A stretch of 10,148 nucleotides of DNA from Methylococcaceae bacterium UBA659 (lineage in GTDB: Bacteria; Pseudomonadota; Gammaproteobacteria; Methylococcales; Methylomonadaceae). Location of the stretch: the NCBI GenBank assembly GCA_002299495.1, contig DBNZ01000043.1:3555-13702 (forward strand). Reading direction: 5' to 3'. Below the pieces are notes generated by a model. It made no database searches and was not told where the DNA came from. It saw only the letters and a program-made list of their open reading frames with translations. Below are positions 6,615-10,148 of this stretch, one piece after another (the first letter of the stretch is position 1; every line of letters starts with the position of its first letter). Both the position numbers and the translations under genes were made by a program.

Positions 6615-6957
6615 AGCGGGGACCTCTAGTGAATATCCTCCAACATCGCGTTGGATTCGCGCTGTAGGCAATTAAGCGTCCTACAAAGATGATGTCGGTC
6701 ATGGTAATTTAAAAAAACAGGACGTTGGCCGATTACTGCCAAGTAAAGCGCACATTTTCTTTGTGTATGGGTCATGCAACAATTCTGGGCTGCATGATGC
6801 AGGAGGATCATAATCGGCATTCAAAGGAATATAACCACTTGATAACATTACGCGCCGCTCAAACAATGGGCTTGTTGGATGACCGGGCAACCGGTGCATA
6901 GCCGCCCGCTCTTCGGCAAGCTTGGCATGCGTATTAAACGGCGCGTAAAAAATTAAT
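6615..6957. other. Spacer upstream of the tlpA-like operon
   Basis: A stretch of 343 bases without a convincing gene. It should contain the 3' end of the upstream transcript and the leader or promoter of the five-gene block. On the minus strand a T7 run at 6717-6711 follows a weak 5-bp stem (TTGGC/GCCAA at 6740-6736 and 6728-6724). The stem and the T-run are separated by six bases, so this is only a poor terminator candidate. Closer to the tlpA-like start lie two inverted repeats, listed separately. I could not identify a persuasive sigma-70 promoter by eye. Confidence 0.5.
6639..6685. repeat. Two tandem small inverted repeats in the leader of the tlpA-like operon
   Basis: TCCAAC/GTTGGA (6639-6644 and 6650-6655, 5-base loop) ends 25 bases before the tlpA-like start codon. 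TGTAGG/CCTACA (6663-6668 and 6680-6685, 11-base spacer) lies directly upstream of it. They could be a regulator-binding dyad or leader hairpins. Six-base arms are short enough to arise by chance, so confidence is low. Confidence 0.35.
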
Positions 6958-7839
6958 TTAGTGGGCGAAAGAATGCGGTGTGCGGTCGCCTGGCAACCTA
7001 GTCGCATTCAAAAACCTATCAATGAAAGCTACGGTGGGTGTAATAACTAGATTAAGCCGTTTGGAACGATCGGTTGCACACTCAGTAGGATAAGGGTTTC
7101 TGATTTCGTTGCGAATAATAGTAAAGTTTGGGGTGAAATCGTTTGTGCCTAACTTGTTTGGATGCGATGAAAAAGAGGTGTAATCGTTCTGCCCGCATAT
7201 TTGCCAAGTTGGCACCATAACTTGGACACTTCTCACGCAGCCCACCAATGTTGCTGTTGAGGCACGGAATTTAAGGTCGGTGTAAAACTGACCAGGCAAC
7301 GAACCCCTTGACCAATGCGCCGCACTAACCGTCACATCACGCACTCTGCCATGATGCGCATAAGGCGATACTGTCTGCCAAAAAGGTCTTGTTCTCGTGA
7401 ATACATCGTTAGTTGACAGGCGCAAGTTGTTCAGTGGGCCTGAAGGGAGGTTAATTCTTTTGGTGGGGTCACTCGGATCAGCATAGTCTGTTCTAAACAC
7501 ATTAGACAGTGTGATGGATGTATCTATCTCAAATTTGCCTGATGCGTTTCTTTTCAAGAACTCGAATTGATTCAGTCTGGCGCTAGGGAGAATTGCCAGC
7601 ACCTCGGTGGTGCTCATCAAGTTATTCATACCCGGTATGGTGCCATTGTAATAATCACAGGCATGTGCCACAAGAATATTGAACTCATGCGATGCACGCT
7701 CAACAAACACTCTTTGTATCGCCCCCGTTACGGGATCAATATTATTGGGCTCAGGACGGGCAATACTGAGTGCGAACGCGCTATTGGTGCAAAATAAAGC
7801 CATTATCGTAGTCAATAATAATTTGTGATTTCTATTCAT
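6958..7839 (-). CDS. Secreted protein of unknown function, four conserved-looking cysteines
   Basis: A 293-residue protein that I do not recognise. The ATG at 7839 (MNRNHKLLLT) has GGAG eight bases upstream and opens a textbook signal peptide (1-23, cleavage after SAFA). The frame stays open for 104 codons upstream, but the sigma-54 promoter candidate and its predicted start site lie inside that stretch, which argues against an earlier start. The mature protein has four cysteines (Cys61 in AHACDYYNG, Cys201 and Cys215 in a 15-residue segment, and Cys254), consistent with two disulfides. It is rich in beta-like segments and in His, Trp and Tyr (for example YAHHGRVRD at 160-168 and AAHWSRGS at 174-181). 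The VAHACDYYNG segment is loosely reminiscent of the H-x-C start of YcnI/DUF1775-type copper proteins, but the rest does not follow that family, so I make no functional claim. It appears to have its own promoter, separate from the downstream redox block. Confidence 0.8.
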   Translation of the reverse strand: MNRNHKLLLTTIMALFCTNSAFALSIARPEPNNIDPVTGAIQRVFVERASHEFNILVAHACDYYNGTIPGMNNLMSTTEVLAILPSARLNQFEFLKRNASGKFEIDTSITLSNVFRTDYADPSDPTKRINLPSGPLNNLRLSTNDVFTRTRPFWQTVSPYAHHGRVRDVTVSAAHWSRGSLPGQFYTDLKFRASTATLVGCVRSVQVMVPTWQICGQNDYTSFSSHPNKLGTNDFTPNFTIIRNEIRNPYPTECATDRSKRLNLVITPTVAFIDRFLNATRLPGDRTPHSFAH

Positions 7840-7866
7840 AATAATTTCTCCAAGAAAATATAAAGG

Positions 7867-7888
7867 CGGTGTCTTAGATGCAACACCG
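7867..7888 (-). promoter_or_regulatory. Hairpin at the predicted 5' end of the 293-residue gene's transcript
   Basis: On the minus strand CGGTGT (7888-7883) pairs with ACACCG (7872-7867) around a 10-base loop. The stem begins at, or within a base or two of, the transcription start predicted from the sigma-54 element, and ends about 27 bases before the ATG. A 5'-terminal stem of this kind commonly protects mRNA from decay. Alternatively it could be an operator. Confidence 0.4.
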
Positions 7889-7898
7889 TACTGAATAA

Positions 7899-7914
7899 AG
7901 CATTTTCTATGCCA
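7899..7914 (-). promoter_or_regulatory. Candidate sigma-54 (RpoN) -24/-12 promoter
   Basis: The minus strand reads TGGCATAGAAAATGCT. Against the sigma-54 consensus TGGCACG-N4-TTGCA it has the essential GG and GC dinucleotides at the correct spacing (12 bases from the first G of GG to the G of GC), plus TGGCA and TGC. Transcription would start near 7888, giving a leader of about 50 bases before the ATG at 7839. Sigma-54 promoters need an upstream-bound enhancer protein; the large inverted repeat at 8107-8145 lies roughly 220-257 bases upstream. Confidence 0.55.
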
Positions 7915-8106
7915 TACTAAAATTTTCAATTTAAAACAATCAGTTAATATAATTTCGCAGGAATAATGCAATGCCTCATATGACACAGGTATCGCGTCAT
8001 ATAGGCTATATGCCACAAATTTATCGCCTGACGAACACGGATTCCACCCTCCATTTGTTGCTAAGATAGCAACGTATTGGCAGCGAACATTTTTAATGCG
8101 TTCAAT

Positions 8107-8145
8107 AATAACCGGGGTCAGGAGTAATAACGGACTCCGGTTATT
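8107..8145. repeat. 39-base inverted repeat, 13-bp arms
   Basis: AATAACCGGGGTC (8107-8119) faces GACTCCGGTTATT (8133-8145) across a 13-base centre. The arms are complementary except for one G-T position. As RNA this is a strong stem, but no T-run follows it on either strand. As DNA it is a good candidate for a dimeric regulator site, since it is upstream of the sigma-54 promoter candidate. It also includes one copy of the CGGGGTCAG motif that recurs inverted at 8600-8608, so it could instead be the end of a small mobile repeat. Confidence 0.55.
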
Positions 8146-8265
8146 TCTCACATGGGCATTGTTAATTTTAGATAGCTTTAATATTTTTTAGCCTTAGTAT
8201 TCAATTAGATAAAAATCAAAAACGCTACATATTTAACAATACCCTCACATGCACGTCAATTTCTT

Positions 8266-8287
8266 AAAAAAAAAAACAGGACACCTG
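8266..8287 (-). terminator. Weak intrinsic-terminator-like site downstream of uup
   Basis: On the minus strand CAGG-TGT-CCTG (8287-8277) is followed immediately by 11 T residues (8276-8266). The T-run is excellent but the stem has only four base pairs, so efficiency is doubtful. It lies about 350 bases past the uup stop. Confidence 0.3.
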
Positions 8288-8330
8288 ACGGATGCCTACG
8301 CAAATAACGCACTTTGGAATACTGACGCTG

Positions 8331-8369
8331 AAAATCTTGGAAACAGGGCACTAGCGAAGTGAAGATTTT
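8331..8369. repeat. Nested inverted repeat, possible terminator region after uup
   Basis: AAAATCTT (8331-8338) is mirrored exactly by AAGATTTT (8362-8369). Inside it, CACT (8349-8352) pairs with AGTG (8358-8361). The whole can fold as an elongated stem with a one-sided bulge, and the outer arm supplies a short T-run on both strands. It may act as a weak bidirectional terminator or be part of a repeated intergenic element. Confidence 0.35.
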
Positions 8370-8415
8370 TAGTCCGCGATAGGCGTAGCACCGGGCGGGT
8401 TTTCGTAGCGAAGTG
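8352..8415. repeat. Direct 10-mer repeat TAGCGAAGTG, 54 bases apart
   Basis: TAGCGAAGTG occurs at 8352-8361 and again at 8406-8415, with a related GCGTAGCACCGGGCGGG segment between them (8383-8399). Sequences of the form cgtagc...gaagtg are reminiscent of dispersed intergenic repeats in gammaproteobacteria. Copy number elsewhere in the genome cannot be judged from this window. Confidence 0.4.
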
Positions 8416-8457
8416 CAGGCAACCGGCAAGGTACGTCAAGTCATTTGGAACCCATGT

Positions 8458-8578
8458 CCCGACCCTTGGTTGGGTTGGGGGACGCCGCAGGCATTAGGTC
8501 GCGTTAAGTTTTTGCCACTTGCTTGGGCTGGGATGCCCAAAACCAGCTTTCGCAAAAATAGCGACTCACCGAGCGGTG
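8458..8578. repeat. Cluster of three short stem-loops
   Basis: CCCGACCC/GGGTTGGG (8458-8465 and 8472-8479, one G-T pair), TTGGGC/GCCCAA (8523-8528 and 8535-8540) and CACC/GGTG (8567-8570 and 8575-8578) lie within about 120 bases. On the minus strand the last is followed by a short T5 run within about 11 bases of the uup-proximal stem, so some of this could serve as the uup terminator. An unrecognised structured RNA or REP-type palindromes are alternatives. Confidence 0.35.
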
Positions 8579-8640
8579 GCATTCTGGCGCGGCCTTAGTC
8601 TGACCCCGTTGCCGGTGATTGTGGCTTGGTTGGCAAGGGC

Positions 8641-10148
8641 CTAGATCGCTAACGCATCTAATTCTTCCCAGCGTTGGTAGGCGTGTTCCAAACCGGTTTG
8701 GGTGTTCGCTAAGTTGGCCAACACGGCGTTGATGGCTGCTTGGTCTTGTTGGTAAAAATCAACGGCGTTGATGGTTGCGTTCAATTCCGTTTGTTGGTCT
8801 TCCAGCGTTGCAATCAATGCCGGCAGCTGATCCAGTTCCTGCTGTTCCTTGTAGCTGAGTTTTTTCTTTTTCGCCACCGCTTCGATAGCCGGTTCTTTGG
8901 CGGGCTTAACGGCTGCCGCTTCTTTCTTCGCCGCCGCCACGGCCGTTTTCCGGCCGCTGTATTCCAACCAGTCGCTGTAGCCGCCGATAAATTCTTGCAC
9001 CGTGCCGCTGCCGTCCAGCACCAACACGCTGGTGACGACGTTGTCTAGGAAAGCGCGGTCATGGCTGACTAACAGTAAGGTGCCGTCGTAATTGACCAGC
9101 TTTTCTTCCAGCAACTCCAAGGTTTCCACGTCCAAGTCGTTGGTGGGTTCGTCCATGACGATCAGGTTGGCGGTTTTGGTGAACAACCGCGCCAGTAGCA
9201 GGCGGTTTTTTTCCCCGCCCGACAAGCTTTTCACCGGCGACCTGGCCCGTGCCGGGGCGAATAGGAAATCCCCCAGATACGACATGACATGGCGCTTGTT
9301 ACCGGCGATCTCGACAAAATCGTTGCCGTCGGCGACGGTGTCGACCACCGTCATGTCGGGATCCAACTGTTCGCGCAACTGATCGAAATAGGCGATTTCC
9401 AAGCGGGTGCCTTGCGTCACCGTGCCGCTGGTCGGTTCTAATTGTTTCAGCAGCAATTTTAATAAGGTCGATTTGCCCGCACCGTTGGCGCCGATCAGTC
9501 CGACCCGCTCGCCGCGCTGGATCAGCGTGGAAAAGTGGCTGATGATGGGCTTGTCTTGGTAACTGAAGCACAGGTCTTTGGTTTCTATGACTTTCTTTCC
9601 GGAGGCTGCGCCCCGTGCCATAGTCAGCTTGCTGTCGCCTTTCAGCTCGCGGCGTTGGGCGCGTTCGCGGCGCAATTGCTCCAACGCCCTGACGCGGCCT
9701 TCGTTGCGGGTGCGGCGGGCTTTCACGCCTTGCCGTATCCAGGCTTCCTCTTCGGCCAGTTTTTTGTCGAATTCGGCGTTTTGGTTGGCCTCGTCTTCCA
9801 ACGCGGCGGCCTTGCGGTGCAGGTAATCGTCGTAAGTCCCTTGCCAGGACACCAGCTTGCCGCGATCTAAGTCGATGATGCGGGTCGCCAATTTTTGCAA
9901 AAAGGCGCGGTCATGGGTGACGAACAACACCGCGCCCTGGAAATTCAGGATTTGTTCCTCCAGCCAGGCGATGCTTTCCAAATCCAGATGGTTGGTCGGC
10001 TCATCCAACAGCAGCACTTCCGGCTCGACCACCAACGCCCGCGCCAACGCCACCCGCCGTTTCCAGCCGCCGGACAAGCCGCTGACCGGCAGGTCGCCGG
10101 GCAAATCCAGTTTGCTCAGTGTGGTTTCCACCCGCTGCTGAAAATGCC
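8641..10148 (-). CDS. uup: Uup, ABC-F ATPase, N-terminus cut by window edge
   Basis: 501 codons are visible. The frame is open through the right edge (HFQQRVETTL), so the GTG at 10131 is not the start, and roughly 130 residues with the first Walker A are missing compared with E. coli Uup (about 635 residues). Numbering from the first visible residue: ABC1 signature LSGGWKRRVALARAL (24-38), Walker B VLLLDEPTNHLD (44-55), then the ABC-F interdomain linker with a charged helix (about 105-170). ABC2 has Walker A GANGAGKST (219-227), signature LSGGEKNRLLLARL (308-321) and Walker B LIVMDEPTNDLD (328-339). A charged, Ala/Lys-rich tether (400-430) leads to a C-terminal coiled coil (about 431-500), the DNA-binding extension typical of Uup among ABC-F proteins. 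Uup is a cytoplasmic protein without membrane segments, linked to ribosome function and to low transposon excision. Its base composition appears more GC-rich than the neighbouring genes, consistent with a core gene at the edge of a more variable region. Confidence 0.93.
   Translation of the reverse strand, partial: HFQQRVETTLSKLDLPGDLPVSGLSGGWKRRVALARALVVEPEVLLLDEPTNHLDLESIAWLEEQILNFQGAVLFVTHDRAFLQKLATRIIDLDRGKLVSWQGTYDDYLHRKAAALEDEANQNAEFDKKLAEEEAWIRQGVKARRTRNEGRVRALEQLRRERAQRRELKGDSKLTMARGAASGKKVIETKDLCFSYQDKPIISHFSTLIQRGERVGLIGANGAGKSTLLKLLLKQLEPTSGTVTQGTRLEIAYFDQLREQLDPDMTVVDTVADGNDFVEIAGNKRHVMSYLGDFLFAPARARSPVKSLSGGEKNRLLLARLFTKTANLIVMDEPTNDLDVETLELLEEKLVNYDGTLLLVSHDRAFLDNVVTSVLVLDGSGTVQEFIGGYSDWLEYSGRKTAVAAAKKEAAAVKPAKEPAIEAVAKKKKLSYKEQQELDQLPALIATLEDQQTELNATINAVDFYQQDQAAINAVLANLANTQTGLEHAYQRWEELDALAI

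Larger units (their letters stand above)
7840..8640. other. 801-base intergenic region rich in palindromes and short repeats
   Basis: No convincing gene on either strand. The half next to the downstream gene (7840-8280) is AT-rich and holds a sigma-54 promoter candidate, a 5' leader hairpin and a 39-base inverted repeat. The half next to uup (8281-8640) is more GC-rich and packed with stem-loops and a repeated 10-mer. CGGGGTCAG occurs at 8113-8121 and in inverted orientation at 8600-8608, bracketing about 500 bases. This resembles the debris of REP or MITE-like elements, but I cannot identify a known element. Confidence 0.6.

Noticed and set aside
6699..7007. Minus-strand frame of up to 102 codons in the spacer before the tlpA-like gene (or 66 codons from an ATG at 6899)
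   Set aside because: It overlaps the end of the 293-residue gene in another frame, has no good ribosome site at either start, shows no signal peptide or recognisable motif, and reads through a T-run that looks more like a transcript end. A real small protein cannot be fully excluded.
7840..8151. 104-codon in-frame upstream extension of the secreted 293-residue protein
   Set aside because: It would bury a textbook signal peptide and ribosome site at 7839. The candidate promoter and leader hairpin lie inside it, and its residues look like translated spacer.
8413..8598. Plus-strand 61-codon frame between uup and the secreted-protein gene
   Set aside because: It lies in palindrome-rich sequence, has no ribosome site and no recognisable protein features.
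8281..8640. CRISPR array or tRNA in the repeat-rich spacer
   Set aside because: There are only two copies of a 10-mer, with no regular repeat-spacer pattern, and no cloverleaf or conserved tRNA boxes were seen.

Overview
The window looks like a gammaproteobacterial chromosome, possibly a methanotroph-type (Methylococcales) genome. That placement rests on the overall style of the DsbD, DUF3570, DUF4266 and Uup proteins and on the moderate base composition. There is no diagnostic marker gene, so it is tentative. All eight genes I can support lie on the minus strand, so transcription runs from high to low coordinates. Two of them are cut by the window edges.

In transcription order: (1) 10148-8641 is the C-terminal four fifths of Uup, a cytoplasmic ABC-F ATPase. 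(2) 8640-7840 is an 801-base stretch with no convincing gene. It is rich in palindromes and short repeats and ends in a good sigma-54 (-24/-12) promoter candidate. (3) 7839-6958 encodes a 293-residue secreted protein of unknown function, apparently driven by that promoter. (4) 6957-6615 is a 343-base spacer with two small inverted repeats. (5) 6614-1783 is a tightly packed five-gene block: TlpA-like thioredoxin, glycine-rich DUF4266 small protein ending in CGCN, DUF3570 outer-membrane beta-barrel, ApbE flavin transferase, and full-length DsbD. The internal junctions are a 3-base gap, a 22-base gap, a 1-base overlap and a 4-base ATGA overlap. (6) 1672-971 encodes a secreted protein with one CXXCH haem motif. 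(7) 864-1 encodes the start of a secreted protein with an STN-like domain followed by HEAT-type repeats.

The most interesting part is the five-gene block. It combines an electron-delivery arm for periplasmic thiols (DsbD, TlpA), an enzyme that attaches FMN covalently to proteins (ApbE), and two envelope proteins of unknown function. The DUF3570 barrel carries D-V-I-S-G-A-S, an exact match to the ApbE target pattern Dxx[ST]GA[ST]. The DUF4266 tail carries the near match E-A-G-T-G-G-S just before its CGC cysteines. I infer a thiol- and flavin-dependent redox module at the outer membrane, possibly with the downstream CXXCH protein as a further electron carrier. One complication is that this ApbE has no signal peptide, and an in-frame stop just upstream rules out a longer start.
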